From the NCBI GenBank assembly GCA_024663395.1, contig JANFAH010000015.1:124001-188000 (forward strand): 64,000 nucleotides of DNA. Direction: 5' to 3'. A model generated the notes under the pieces. That model ran no database searches. It was not told the origin of the DNA and saw only the letters and a list, made by a program, of their open reading frames with translations. A program made the position numbers and the translations under genes. This DNA is from Pisolithus tinctorius. Taxonomy: Eukaryota > Basidiomycota > Agaricomycetes > Boletales > Pisolithaceae. Below are positions 32,991-44,081 of this stretch, in pieces. Every line of letters starts with the position of its first letter. The stretch's first letter is position 1.

Positions 32991-33561
32991 TGTCACAACC
33001 ATGTCTAGACTACCCTAGACTGGCTCTACCCTGGTCTTGACTGGTCTTGTCCAACCCCTGCCCCAGTCCTGGCCTTGACACCTCAACCCAGAAACATGTT
33101 AGCTCATGAGGCACTGCAAGGCAGTGCCCAATCAAGTTGTTCACTCAGTCAAGACCAGACTGGCATAATACCTGGCCCTGTCACTAGTCCTTCCCCAGTT
33201 CCCAGTAATCCTTTGTTCATACTTTGCTTGATAATATTCTTTGTAACATTGTACTTACCAATCAGTTTACCAATCATCACTGTACTGGTGCTATGTTACA
33301 CTTACTTTACCTTCAGTATTTAAGCTGTAGGAACATTTGTTTAGCCTCAGTCTGAAATCAAACTAGTCTCATCTAACTGGGTCTCCTCTGTCTCCTGCTT
33401 TCTGTCTCTCAACTGGACTACAGCCCATGCAAAGGAATAATGCTGCCCTTCAGTCACTAAGTCCAATAGTCCAAACCCCCCAGTACCTTCATCTTCCCCT
33501 CTGACCCCTGACCAGATTCCAGACTGGCTTTGGACTGGTAACAAACCAGACTTATGTAACA
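32991..33561 (+). repeat. 3' LTR of copy C
   Basis: A 571-bp relative of the A* LTR, preceded by the purine tract AGAGGGGGATAC. It keeps the TATTTAAG box and the CAGTCTGAAAT start motif (near 33320-33360). It ends ACTTATGTAACA with a small internal difference from A*. Nearly CpG-free. Confidence 0.9.
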
Positions 33562-33589
33562 GGTGGTCTTGGAAGTTCAACTCACATTG

Positions 33590-33845
33590 CATGAGGAACT
33601 TGTGGAGTTTCTATGGGTTGGAGCTGTCAAAGGTGTTGGGCCTGTGGACCCTGGCCTCTGGAGTGGAGTCCCCACTGTGTGAACCAGCCCACACAAGTGC
33701 ACAAACATCTCTAGAAAGAGCAATGAGGGGGTCTTCTGACAGCCCAGCCAGGCCCTCAGGGATACCCCAATCACTGCTGCCCCTGCCACTGGAACCACCA
33801 TCAGGATCTTCAGGGTCAGGGTCAGGTCCATCATCTCAGCTATGA
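33590..33845 (-). pseudogene. Gag fragment of another gypsy family
   Basis: The - strand encodes an Asp/Pro-rich stretch followed by RPNTFD, then after one TAG KLHKFLMQCELNFQDH, matching the gag capsid block of A-type elements but clearly divergent outside it. The fragment is cut by the LTR end of copy C at 33561, which suggests C inserted into it. Confidence 0.7.
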
Positions 33846-34103
33846 GGTGACAGAGTGTGGAAGATTGTCAGATGGAGGTTGGAGTGACCAGCTTGCAAAG
33901 CACATTCAGCTTCAGCACAAGGGCAGTGTTGAGCAGAGAAGGTTTGGAATTGTTCAACAATGGAAGGGAGACAACACAGATTAGCTAGCACTCCAGCAAG
34001 GTTGTCAGCAACCTCTCTTTGGGATTGAGCTCAAGTTCTCACAACAGCATAAGTTTTTCAGAAGACAGAAAATGAGATCATACAAGTGTGAGTACAAATA
34101 TAC
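33846..34103. other. Short CpG-free spacer, nothing recognised
   Basis: 260 bp between the gag fragment and LTR-B4, without a domain or repeat I can name. Confidence 0.4.
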
Positions 34104-34688
34104 TGTCAAGTCTGGGCCTACTCCAACCAACTGCAACACTAAACAAAGTCTACAGAATGGTGTGGAAACAAGTCTGACACAGATAAACAGAACTCTGACT
34201 AGTGGAGGATCAGCAGGGACAACATCTGCCAAGGCAGAAGCAGAACAGTGAGAGGGCATTGGGTTTAGCTTATGTGCTACCCCCTTGCACAATCTCAGCC
34301 CTCATATTTCAGAGGTAGAGACCGGATGGATGTTCAGAGATAACTTTGACAGACAGAAGATGGAGAGATACAGAGTAGGAACTTACATGATATTCATAAT
34401 GAGGAACAGTGGAGTACTGTACATGCTTTGATACCACTACAGAGGTATAGTAACTGGAATTGGCACTGACATACAGAGACTTGTAAATTTTCAAGTGAAA
34501 ACTTCCTAGATGACAAATGAAGGGAAGATGGAGAACATATGACAGGTAACACAGAGCAAACCAAAAAGGAAACAGTCTAGGCACTGAACCATGAGGTGCA
34601 CATGCTGTGGAGTACCTGACCATGTGCTGTCAAGGAGAAGTCCAAAGGCTGGACAGCTAAGGGTCAATGAGTGAATAACTTGTGGAGT
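34104..34688 (-). repeat. LTR-B4, first part (outer shell of a four-level nest)
   Basis: It starts TGTCAAGTCTGGG and matches 10352-10936 of the solo LTR-B. It is interrupted at GGAGT (34684-34688) and resumes at 44035-44081, ending TCATGACA. No matching 5-bp duplication was found outside it. Confidence 0.88.
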
Positions 34689-35192
34689 TGTCATATCCAT
34701 GACTCTCAGACTCAATCCTGGTCCAGTCTGGACCCCTAGCCCCTAACTCCAGTCAAATCCGGTCCTAGTCTGGCCTAGAAAACCTAACTCCAGCCCAGAG
34801 AACACAACCCCAGTCCTAGATAACCCAACTCTGGCCTGAATAACTCAAGTCTGGTCTTTTACCCCTATCACCAGTCCATTCCAGCCTTCTGGCCTTGCAC
34901 TGCTCCACCCCAGTCCTCCCAGGTCCATGTCCAGGTCACCTGGACATAACTCCAGTCTGTTTTCCTTTGTTTGTGCTATATTTAGTCTTGTCCTTTTGTC
35001 TAACTCTGCTTACTGTACAAATCCTGTGTCTGACTCCAGTTATGCTGGTCACCCAGACTTTGGCTATTAGCCTTGGCACAGCCACTGTGGCTGTCCTCAC
35101 TCTTGCTAATCTTCTTGCTAATAGCTTATTAACAAGTCCAGCTCTATGTTCATTATCCTGGACCAGCCTCATGTATTTAACCCCTGTACATA
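34689..35192 (+). repeat. LTR-E1, first part
   Basis: It starts TGTCATATCC and aligns in inverted form with the right half of 58588-59490. The TATTTAACC box near 35175 marks + as the likely sense strand. It is split by foldback element F2 at a TA and resumes at 43611. The duplication GGAGT is at 34684-34688 and 44030-44034. Confidence 0.88.
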
Positions 35193-36044
35193 CAGTGAGG
35201 GACAAAAGCATTGCAATGTTTGTGAGGTGTGAATTGCTGCCAATGTAGCTCAGGCTATTCTGCACAGATAATCATGATACCTATACTATTGGAAAGGGGT
35301 GACTCTAAGCTTTCCAGCACACTAGGGTTCAGTCCAAACAAAGCAATACATGCCAAGATACACCCTATTCTTTCTGAAAAGTGCATTGCAATGCTTTTGT
35401 CCCTGACTGGTGAAATAGTGAAAAGTGACCTTTTTATGGGATTGAGGGCATGAAAGATGGGAAAATATGATTACATAATAAAACACATGATCTTCCGGAT
35501 GATTTGTCAGCATGTAAACAATGACAAACATTGGACTTGTACCATTAACCCTCCCTCTTTTACCACAACTTGTGAAATCATCTCTCTAGCTCACATGGTC
35601 ATTTTCTCAAGGAATTCTTATCAAATACTGGTGGCCACCACAGTGCCATCAGTATAACATGCTCTCAGAACCATCAGTCCCTTAAAAAACCTGCTGTCAG
35701 TCATTCCCTGGACTGTTTCCCCCCCCATGCCTGATGTGTTCTGGGACTAATCAGTACTTGGAAGGCTGAAAATGGTATGGAGGTCAATCTGGCACTTCAG
35801 AACATGATGGACACACTATCCCCCTCTCAACCAATGCATTTCTGGCACAGAGACAGTGGTATGGAGGTTAGGGCAAGACACAATCCTCTTTACCCCTGGG
35901 TGTCACCAGAAGGATATGCTACTGAACTGCCATGGAGCAGAATCCTGTGCTTCCATCTGGCCCTGAACATTGCCTTTGGTTACATATGACCCAATAATCC
36001 TTCCCCAGTCATCTACAGTTCAGATCAGAGCATGATCTAGTAAA

Positions 36045-36495
36045 TGTTACGTTTCACCCCTAACTTTTCCTTTCCTGTTGTATGTTTACCTTGCTTGTGA
36101 TCCGTTGGACTTAATTTCCTTTTAGAGCCATCTTCTCTCTGATCCGACGGCTCTCTATCCCCACCATTAGCGTTACTGGCTCGTTACATGCTTAGGACAT
36201 GTGTCGTCATTGTTCAGCCAATGGCGTAGTTACCTCATTACATGCGGACACCTCATGGTCCGTTTCTGTGTAGTATTTAGACTGCCGGCTCCAGTCCTGG
36301 AAACCCAGACTTGAGCTGCTCAATTATACGCAGCATTCTCAGAACTTCGCCCTCAGTGTCCCTCACAAGGACCACTCTTACCGGCGTTGCCCTAAATCCT
36401 CTGTCGTTTACAGAGGTTACTGCAGCCATTGCTCAGTAGAAACCTTAGTCTGCATTTGAGCTCTCCCTACGTCTTGACTTCAGTCAAGCATAACA
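36045..36495 (+). repeat. 5' LTR of element D
   Basis: 451 bp, TGTTACG...GCATAACA, with TATTTAG at 36274-36280 and predicted RNA start AGACTTGAGCT at 36307. Confidence 0.94.
36274..36317 (+). promoter_or_regulatory. LTR promoter of D: TATA-like box and predicted RNA start
   Basis: TATTTAG begins at 36274, and 33 nt later AGACTTGAGCT (36307-36317) is the exact reverse complement of the sequence 2 nt after the LTR. The same spacing occurs in A*. Confidence 0.6.
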
Positions 36496-36497
36496 AA

Positions 36498-36508
36498 AGC
36501 TCAAGTCT
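36498..36508 (+). other. Candidate self-priming primer binding site of D
   Basis: AGCTCAAGTCT lies 2 nt after the 5' LTR and is an 11-nt perfect complement of 36307-36317 in the LTR. No tRNA-type TGG start is seen next to the LTR. Confidence 0.7.
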
Positions 36509-36791
36509 CCAGCCTTTGGCCAAAACGGTCACTGCTTAGTGCACCACCACGAACCCCCGAAACAACTGACATTGGGCGCTGTTGCGACCCACTCGCAAAG
36601 AATCGTCATCTGACAAAGAACAGGAGAGCACTGTCACAGACACCTCCTCCAACGAACCCGAACAACCGGATAGAGGCTTTACCTCTGGTATCCTCTCGAA
36701 CCTTTTCACCCAATCCCTCGCATCACTTGGTACTCCAATCCCACCAGTACCCGCCACACTTCCTACACCCCCGAACCAACCACTAAAAACG

Positions 36792-37694
36792 ATGTCCAGT
36801 TCATCGTCGAAGGGAACGACTGCCGTCACAGGAGTCAAACCCACTGAATTAAAAATCGGTGCTCCCTCTGATTTTGACGGAGACCAGAAGAATGCCATGA
36901 GCTGGCTGTACTCTGTACAGACCTATCTCTTGGTCAACAAAGAATTATACGACACTGACACCCAAAAGGTGGTCTACGCTCTGTCATATATGAAGAAGGG
37001 TGTCGCCCGTTCCTGGGCGGCCACCTTCCAGAAGGTATCTCTGGAAAAAACCCCCCTGAGCTTCGGTAGCTTTGCCGATTTTACCAAACACTTCAAAGAA
37101 TCCTTCACCTCCCCCGACACTGCTGGTACTGCAATTACCAAACTGCGTACCCTGAAACAAAAAGAATCGGTCGAACAGTACATCACTGATTTCCGAACTG
37201 CTGCCACCAACTCTACCATCACGGAAGACGTCACATTGATCGAGTTCTTCTCACAAGGACTCAAACCTTTCATCGTGAACCGAATCCACATGATGGAGAC
37301 CACCCCCACTAAGATCGAAGGATGGTATACCCAGGTGCAGAAATTCGACGCCAAGTGGAGAAAGGTCAATGAGATTTCAGGAAGAAAAGAAAAGAAAATG
37401 TTCCACCCTAGGAACAATTTTGCTGAAGAAAAAGATCCAAACGCTATGGACGTGGATGGAGTGAGACTCTCCAAAGAAGAACGAGACCGTCACATCAAAG
37501 AAGGAAGATGTTTCGGCTGCGGAAACAAGGGACACCTCTCTCGAGAATGTCCAGATAAAGGGAAAACCCTCCAGAAGAAAGTAAAGAAAATCCACAAAAT
37601 TGCAGAGGTAGAAGAAAGCGACGATGAAGAAAAAGTCGCTGGTCCCTCCATCGCCTTAGTAAACATCGCTAGGGCTCTTGGAAAGGATTTTTGA
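36792..37694 (+). CDS. gag: Ty3/gypsy Gag (element D)
   Basis: The frame is open from 36582, but the first in-frame ATG is at 36792 (MSSSSSKG), which I chose; this gives 300 residues. The capsid region (LKIGAPSDFDGDQKNAMSW to FSQGLKPFIVNRIHMM) covers about residues 20-165. A basic stretch and a CCHC zinc knuckle (C-x2-C-x4-H-x4-C, CFGCGNKGHLSREC) follow at about 237-250. It ends at TGA 37692-37694. Pol is in the -1 frame, and the P-site codon TTT can re-pair one base back in a run of five T, so a shift here is possible. A decayed relative lies at 61684-63392. Upstream in-frame sequence to 36582 is also conserved there, so the true N-terminus may be longer, perhaps through a non-ATG start or splicing. 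Confidence 0.88.
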   Translation: MSSSSSKGTTAVTGVKPTELKIGAPSDFDGDQKNAMSWLYSVQTYLLVNKELYDTDTQKVVYALSYMKKGVARSWAATFQKVSLEKTPLSFGSFADFTKHFKESFTSPDTAGTAITKLRTLKQKESVEQYITDFRTAATNSTITEDVTLIEFFSQGLKPFIVNRIHMMETTPTKIEGWYTQVQKFDAKWRKVNEISGRKEKKMFHPRNNFAEEKDPNAMDVDGVRLSKEERDRHIKEGRCFGCGNKGHLSRECPDKGKTLQKKVKKIHKIAEVEESDDEEKVAGPSIALVNIARALGKDF

Positions 37695-40600
37695 AAGGGA
37701 ACTCTGCATTGACGCCAGATGTTCCCCAAACCAAGGACAGTTTAGTTTCTGTTGCACCTGTACTTGTAACGTCTACACCAGAACGTACTATGCAGATTCC
37801 CATCTCCCTTTACACATCAGAAACTACTCAGAAAGTCGTCAACACTACCGCTCTGGTTGACTCTGGAGCAGAGATTTCTTGCATCGACTGGAGTTTTGTG
37901 CGAAAACACCGGATCCCCACTCAATGACTCGCCAAACCCATCCTCACCAAAAACACTGATGGAACCCAGAACTCAAAAGGGAAAATACTGTTTTCCGCCA
38001 CTCTCTACTTCAAGGTTAAAGGACTCGTCCACCAGTCCTTTTTCCATGTCATCAATTGCGGAACGGAAAATGTCATTTTGGGTCTTCCCTGGCTCCAAGA
38101 AAACAACCCTGTCGTGGACTGGAGGATGGGCACATTATCTATCGATGAGAAAACCGATAGATCAAAGGAATTAAGACGCAATGTCTCTTCCGTTGCTATT
38201 GAAGAACCAACTGTGAATCTTGTGTCTCCTGCTGAAAAGAAAGGGATAAACAAGTTCATGGATTATGAAGAACCAGAAGATGAAACCATTCGAGCACACT
38301 TTGTGATGTCGGTTGGAAAACTTGTCAAAGAAGCAAAGAAGATTAATCCCAACAATAGTCTTCTTCGAAAGATCACCACAGCTACGGAACTAGCTCAAGA
38401 AGAACACAAGAAGAAACCGAAGGCTGTCCTCCCTGAAGAATACAAAGACTTCGCCTCGGTTTTTGAGAAACCATCTGATGGGGTTTTACCTCCATCACAA
38501 CCATACGACCATGCCATAAACCTTGTAGAAGACTTCGTCCCCAAGGTGGCCAAGGCATACCCTCTCTCTCCCTCTGAGCGAGAGTCCGCAGAAAAGTTTA
38601 TCGAAGAAAACCTTCGAGAAGGAAAGATCCGTCCCTCGAAATCTCCCCAAGCTGCCCCCTTCTTCTTTGTAGGAAAGAAGGATGGCTCCCTGCGACCCTG
38701 CCAAGACTACAGGTATCTGAACAAGAATATGGTGAAGGATGCATACCCCCTTCCCCTCATTTCGGACCTTGTAGACAAACTAAAAGGAGCCTCCATCTTC
38801 ACAAAGATGGATGTCAGGTCGGGCTACAACAATGTCCGCATCAAGGAAGGAGACCAATGGAAAGCAGCGTTTATCACACACAAAGGACTTTTCGAACCCA
38901 CCGTTATGTTCTTCGGTCTCTGTAACTCCCCTGCCACCTTCCAGCGATTCATGAACGACTCTTTCAGAGACATGATCGCTGAAGGATGGTTGGTTGTCTA
39001 CATGGATGACCTCCTTATCTTTTCAAATGACCTCGAAGAACATAAACGAAGAACCTGTCGCATTCTCGAATGAATGAGGGAACTCTCCCTTCCCTTAAAA
39101 TTAGAAAAATGTCACTTTGATCTGACCGAGGTCGAATACCTTGGGATGATCATCAAGGAGAATACCGTCGCCATGGACCCCGTCAAAGTCCAAGGAATTG
39201 CCGAATGGCCTGTCCCAAAAAAGGTCAAGGACGTGCGATCCTTCCTAGGATTCGCAAACTTTTACAGAAGATTCGTCCCTTACTACTCGGACATTGCACA
39301 ACCACTCATCGACCTCACTAAGAAAACGGTCAATTGGAGTTGGTCTAAGAAATGCCAAGACACCTTTGATCTTCTCAAGAGAATCTTCATGGCACAACCC
39401 ACACTCCGAATGCCAGACGCCTCTCGCCCGTTTGCAATCACAACGGACACGTCTAAGTATGCAACAGGAGGTATCCTCCTTCAAGAAGATTCAAATGGAC
39501 AGTGGCAACCTTGTGCCTTTCTATCCCAGTCGTTTAATCCTGCGGAGCGAAACTACGACATATATGACAGAGAACTGCTGGGGTTATTCAAGCATTAAAA
39601 TCTTGGAGACATTACCTCCATGGATCCCCTTTCCCGGTTAAGGTCTTCACTGACCATAAAAATCTGACATACTTCAAGTCACCTCAAAACTTGAATTGTC
39701 GCCAGGCTCGCTGGCTTCTCGACCTTGCAGACTTTGATCTGCAGTTAGAACATGTCCCAGGCAAAGACCTGGCCGCACCAGATGCACTCTCCTGCCGACC
39801 CGATCATATCCCTGATGATGACGAAGATAACAAAGGAGTTACCCTCCTTCCACAGACCTTGTTCGTCAATCTTATTGACACCAACCTTACTCAGAAGGTC
39901 GCGTCTTCCTCCATGAAGGACCCTGTTGTCCAAACGGCACTTCGTGCCATTGAAAATGTCGACATGCCACTCCTGTTCAAATCCCATCTCTCTGATTGGA
40001 AATTTGATAGCAGAGTGTTACTGTACAAAGACCGGGTGTATATCCCTGACGATCCTACCCTCCGCCGGACCGTCGTGTCCAACCACCATGATCATCCCTC
40101 TGCCGGACACCCTGGTGTCCTGAAGACCTGACAACTTGTCTCATCCGAATTTTGGTGGCCTGGACTCACGTCCTTTGTCTGAAAATATGTTGAAGGCTGT
40201 GCTGTGTGCCAGCAAAATAAAGTAAATACTCACCCCACGACGCCACCCCTTACGCCTATTGCCTCCACCTTGACCCGTCCCTTCCAACAGATCTCTTGTG
40301 ATCTGGTCACCGATCTACCTGTGTCAAACGGTTATGATTCCCTTTTGGTCGTGGTAGACCATGGGCTTACAAAGGGGGTAATTTTAACTCCAACTAAGAA
40401 AACCGCCTCTGCTGCTGACATCGCAGCACTGTTTTTCAAGAAAGTCTACTCCTGTTTTGGGTTGTATGACAAAATTATATCTGATCGAGGCCCTCAGTTC
40501 GCCTCCGCCTTCGCAAAAGAACTAGCTTCCCTTTTAGGATACTCCCTTGCCCTGTCAATGGCGTATCACCCACAGACCGACGGAGAAACAGAACGTGTAA

Positions 40601-41463
40601 ACCAAGAAGTAGAAACCTATCTCTGCATCTTTTGCCAAAACGACCCCACCTTGTGGGTAACCAACCTTCCCATGGCAGAATTTGCGCACAACCATCAACC
40701 TCACTCCGTCACACATCAATCGCCGTTCTACCTCATGTACGGCTATGAACCGAAACCCCTTCCGTCCCTGATTGCAGAAACCCACCTTCCTGCCACCGAG
40801 TCTAGACTTGATGAACTCAGAAAAGCTAGAGAAGAAGCCCTAGTGGCCCATGACCTAGCAAGAAAAACAATGAAAGACCGCTCATCACGACCCTTCACCC
40901 CGTTCCAGAAAGGTGATAAGGTTTGGCTAGAAGCACACAATTTGAAATGCTCCTATGAAAATAGGAAGCTAGCACCAAAACGAGAAGGACCCTTCACCAT
41001 CTCTGACGTCTTATCTCCGATAACATATTGCCTCACGATTCCCGCATGCTGGAAAATCCACAACGTTTTCCATGCTTCCCTCCTATCGCCCTATCGCAAA
41101 AATGACGTTCACGGACCGAACTTCCCGACTCCACCACCTGACCTGGTCAACGAGGAAGAAGAATACGAAGTTGAGGCGATAGTCGGCCATAAAAGATCTG
41201 GCCACAGACACGCCTTCTTAATCAAATGGAAGGGTTACCCTTCTTCCGAAAACTCGTGGCAGAAAGAGTCACACCTTGAACATGCAGATGATACGCTCTC
41301 TGCCTATAAGAAACGGTTCCCCAAAGACTTCCCCCTCCAGAAACAACCCACTCAACATTCCACTCGTACTGTTAGAAATATCTCTCTTGAAATGCCTCCT
41401 CGCCGATACACCTACCCTCGTGAACCCTCCCATCACCACACCCCGTTTGCTCGTCGGCAATGA
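37691..41463 (+). pseudogene. pol: Ty3/gypsy Pol with chromodomain (element D), broken
   Basis: Domains in order: aspartic protease (LVDSGAEISC near 37853), reverse transcriptase (VYMDDLLIF near 38995), RNase H (TTDTSKYATGG near 39443), integrase zinc region (CAVCQQNK near 40200), DDE core (CDLVTDL, SDRGPQF, ETERVNQEVE) and a well-kept chromodomain at about 41150-41330 (YEVEAIVGH, FLIKWKGYPSSENSW). Breaks: TGA at about 37925, 39073, 40131 and 40180, each where Arg (CGA) is expected, and loss of one G near 39583 that shifts RNase H. The rest is open, including the last 419 codons. It ends at TGA 41461-41463, 18 nt before the next ORF. Confidence 0.92.
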
Positions 41464-41481
41464 CAGCCCGCTAGCAATCAA

Positions 41482-42396
41482 ATGATCGCTTTGTATCAAC
41501 TCTTCATCGCTGATCCCGCCATCATTGGCACCGTTTATCATGAGGTGGACGAAGACTCTCCACTTGACCTCGTGTATCATGCTACTATCCAAGCCCTTCG
41601 GCTTGAAGAACTCTCCCGTTATGTCAATCACCAGAATCCCCTTCTTTCCCCCGCTCGTACTATCTTGAATGAAATCACCGTCCAGCAGGTCCCCCTCTTT
41701 CTTAAACTCTTTGATGTCCTTGGAGGTGCAGACCTCATCTATAACGTTCGCCAGTACCCTATGTTGATCGCTCCTCCCCCTCCTGGGTCTAGAAGACCCT
41801 CGACTGCAACTTCCCCTCCGGTTTCCTCCGCGTCGTTCTCCCCCCCAGTACCGTCATCATCGTCATCCTCCCACTCATCTCACTCTCTCCGTAGAGCTGA
41901 TAGACCTCGTGCCTGTTGTCTATCAGGCCCTAACCCACAGCCTTGCGAGTCTCATGACTCCCCATCTGAAGTAGACCCTGAGACTGCCTTTGGCGTCTCC
42001 CGTGCAGAACTTGACTACACGTTAAACATCGTCGAAACCCTTGCACAGTTACCACCGTCTCCTGTGCTGAATGCCTTGACCGAATTCAACATACCTCTTA
42101 CTCCGTCTGATCCACGCTATCGTCAAGCATGTTATGTCTGCCGCCATCTTGGCCATATCCGCATCAACTGTGGACTGTACGAATGTCCCCTTTGCCACGC
42201 CACTCGTCCCGGACATACTCAGGCCCAGTGCCCTTCCATCTGCCCTCGTCGTCCTTTACAGGACAGAATAGCTACCCCCACCCTGGTAGATGATCATACC
42301 CTTGTTGGGAGTGAGGATAATGACTTGTACGACAATGATTTTGACTTTGATGACTCCGCCATCAGCAACATGACCGGAGAGCCTTATGGAGAGTAG
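41482..42396 (+). CDS. Extra zinc-knuckle ORF downstream of pol in element D
   Basis: This is an intact 304-residue frame in the same direction as pol, between pol and the purine tract, with ATG at 41482. The N-terminal 90 residues look helical and globular. A Pro/Ser-rich linker (about 90-140) follows. Near residues 213-255 two tandem zinc-knuckle-like motifs lie side by side: C-x2-C-x4-H-x4-C and C-x2-C-x6-H-x4-C. The tail is acidic, with Asp/Asn-rich repeats. It has no protease, RT or envelope features and no membrane segment. I do not recognise a described function. The zinc knuckles suggest RNA or nucleic-acid binding. It stays open although pol is broken. Confidence 0.8.
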   Translation: MIALYQLFIADPAIIGTVYHEVDEDSPLDLVYHATIQALRLEELSRYVNHQNPLLSPARTILNEITVQQVPLFLKLFDVLGGADLIYNVRQYPMLIAPPPPGSRRPSTATSPPVSSASFSPPVPSSSSSSHSSHSLRRADRPRACCLSGPNPQPCESHDSPSEVDPETAFGVSRAELDYTLNIVETLAQLPPSPVLNALTEFNIPLTPSDPRYRQACYVCRHLGHIRINCGLYECPLCHATRPGHTQAQCPSICPRRPLQDRIATPTLVDDHTLVGSEDNDLYDNDFDFDDSAISNMTGEPYGE

Positions 42397-42420
42397 TTGG
42401 AGTTGGGGACTTCAACGCTT

Positions 42421-42433
42421 AGAAAGGGGGTAA
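42421..42433 (+). other. Polypurine tract of element D
   Basis: AGAAAGGGGGTAA directly precedes the 3' LTR. Confidence 0.75.
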
Positions 42434-42884
42434 TGTTACGTTTCACCCCTAACTTTTCCTTTCCTGTTGTATGTTTACCTTGCTTGTGATCCGTTGGACT
42501 TAATGTCCTTTTAGAGCTGTCTTCTCTCTGATCCGACGGCTCTCTATCCCCACCATTAGCGTTACTGGCTCGTTACATGCTTAGGACATGTGTCATCATT
42601 GTTCAGCCAATGGCATAGTTACCTCGTTACATGCGGACACCTCATGGTCCGTTTCTGTGTAGTATTTAGACTGCCGGCTCAAGTCCTGGAAACCCAGACT
42701 TGAGCTGCTCAATTATATGCAGCGTTCTCAGAACTTCGCCCTCAGTGTCCCTCACAAGGACCACTCTTACCGGCGTTGCCCTAAATCCTCTGTCATTTAC
42801 AGAGGTTACTGCAGCCGTTGCTCAGTAGAAACCTTAGTCTGCGTTTGAGCTCTCCCTACGTCTTGACTTCAGTCGAGCGTAACA
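42434..42884 (+). repeat. 3' LTR of element D
   Basis: 451 bp, same length as the 5' LTR, followed by the GTAAA duplication. Confidence 0.94.
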
Positions 42885-43610
42885 GTAAACCCTCTTATAG
42901 TGCTTGGAGCACAAGGAGATTTTGTCTCACCCCAACTTCCATCCAAGTGTCTCTGTGCCAGAAATACATTGGTTAAGAGGGGATTAGTTTGTCCATCATG
43001 TTCTGAAGTGCCAGATTGACCTCCATACCATTTTCAGCCTTCCAAGTACTGATTAGTCCCAGAACACATCAGGCATGGGGGGGGAAACAGTCCAGGGAAT
43101 GACTGACAGCAGGTTTTTTAAGGGACTGATGGTTCTGAGAGCATGTTATACTGATGGCACTGTGGTGGCCACCAGTATTTGATAAGAATTCCTTGAGAAA
43201 ATGACCATGTGAGCTAGAGAGATGATTTCACAAGTTGTGGTAAAAGAGGGAGGGTTAATGGTACAAGTCCAATGTTTGTCATTGTTTACATGCTGACAAA
43301 TCATCCGGAAGATCATGTGTTTTATTATGTAATCATATTTTCCCATCTTTCATGCCCTCAATCCCATAAAAAGGTCACTTTTCACTATTTCACCAGTCAG
43401 GGACAAAAGCATTGCAATGCACTTTTCAGAAAGAATAGGGTGTATCTTGGCATGTATTGCTTTGTTTGGACTGAACCCTAGTGTGCTGGAAAGCTTAGAG
43501 TCACCCCTTTCCAATAGTATAGGTATCATGATTATCTGTGCAGAATAGCCTGAGCTACATTGGCAGCAATTCACACCTCACAAACATTGCAATGCTTTTG
43601 TCCCTCACTG

Positions 43611-44029
43611 TACTTCATAGCACCCCAGGCAGAATATCAATTTAGTATTACCCTCAACTCTGTACTACCCTCAGTCTACTCTATAGCTAAGGCCAAGCCT
43701 TAAGCTATCCCCAGCCCCTGTCCCAGACCACTCCCTGGCTTGCATAAGGGTACAGCACATAAGCTGAGACCAAGGGAGGTAGATCCAACCCCAGACTGGC
43801 TTCCCCTTGTGCACACCCCAAGACCGGTCGGTTTCCCATGCTCCTGGACTTGTTCCCACACTCCTGGCCTTAAGTCCAGTCCTCTGGACTTAGCCACTGA
43901 CCTCTGGCCTTAACTCTGGTCCAACTGGACTTGGCCCCTGTCTCCTGGCCTTGACTTTGGCCACCTGGAATTAGCCCTTGTCACCTGGTCTTGAAGCCCA
44001 GTCACCCAAGGGTAAACCTGTACTTGACA
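43611..44029 (+). repeat. LTR-E1, second part
   Basis: It continues 35192 after the foldback element and ends GTACTTGACA, followed by GGAGT. The join reproduces the uninterrupted sequence around 59010-59030 (inverted). Confidence 0.88.
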
Positions 44030-44034
44030 GGAGT

Positions 44035-44081
44035 AGGGTGCAGAGTGTGCAGAGACCTAGACTGAATGCATGGTCATGACA
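44035..44081 (-). repeat. LTR-B4, last part
   Basis: 47 bp that complete the outer LTR of the nest; matches the last bases of 30877-31612. Confidence 0.8.

Larger units (their letters stand above)
36045..42884 (+). mobile_element. Ty3/gypsy chromovirus D with extra zinc-knuckle ORF
   Basis: A 6840-bp element: two 451-bp LTRs, self-priming site, gag, decayed pol with chromodomain, and a third ORF before the purine tract. 5-bp duplication GTAAA. The LTRs differ at about 14 sites, about 12 of them at CpG/TpG/CpA positions. Nearly intact, but pol carries several TGA stops and one base loss. Confidence 0.94.
35193..43610. mobile_element. Foldback DNA transposon F, copy 2, split by element D
   Basis: Left arm 35193-36044 and right arm 42890-43610 carry CAGTGAGGGACAAAAG ends in inverted orientation, flanked by TA (35191-35192, 43611-43612). 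The arms look identical over at least 450 bp, and more alike than either is to copy 1. The element D insertion duplicates GTAAA (36040-36044, 42885-42889). No transposase is encoded. Confidence 0.9.

Noticed and set aside
36582..36791. Upstream in-frame extension of D gag as the true start
   Set aside because: No ATG is present in the extension. It is conserved in the old copy, so I note it but keep the ATG at 36792.
37688..37694. Frameshift signal in element D like that of A*
   Set aside because: Only a five-T run before TGA. I see no hairpin and the old D copy does not keep the run, so it is mentioned only as possible.
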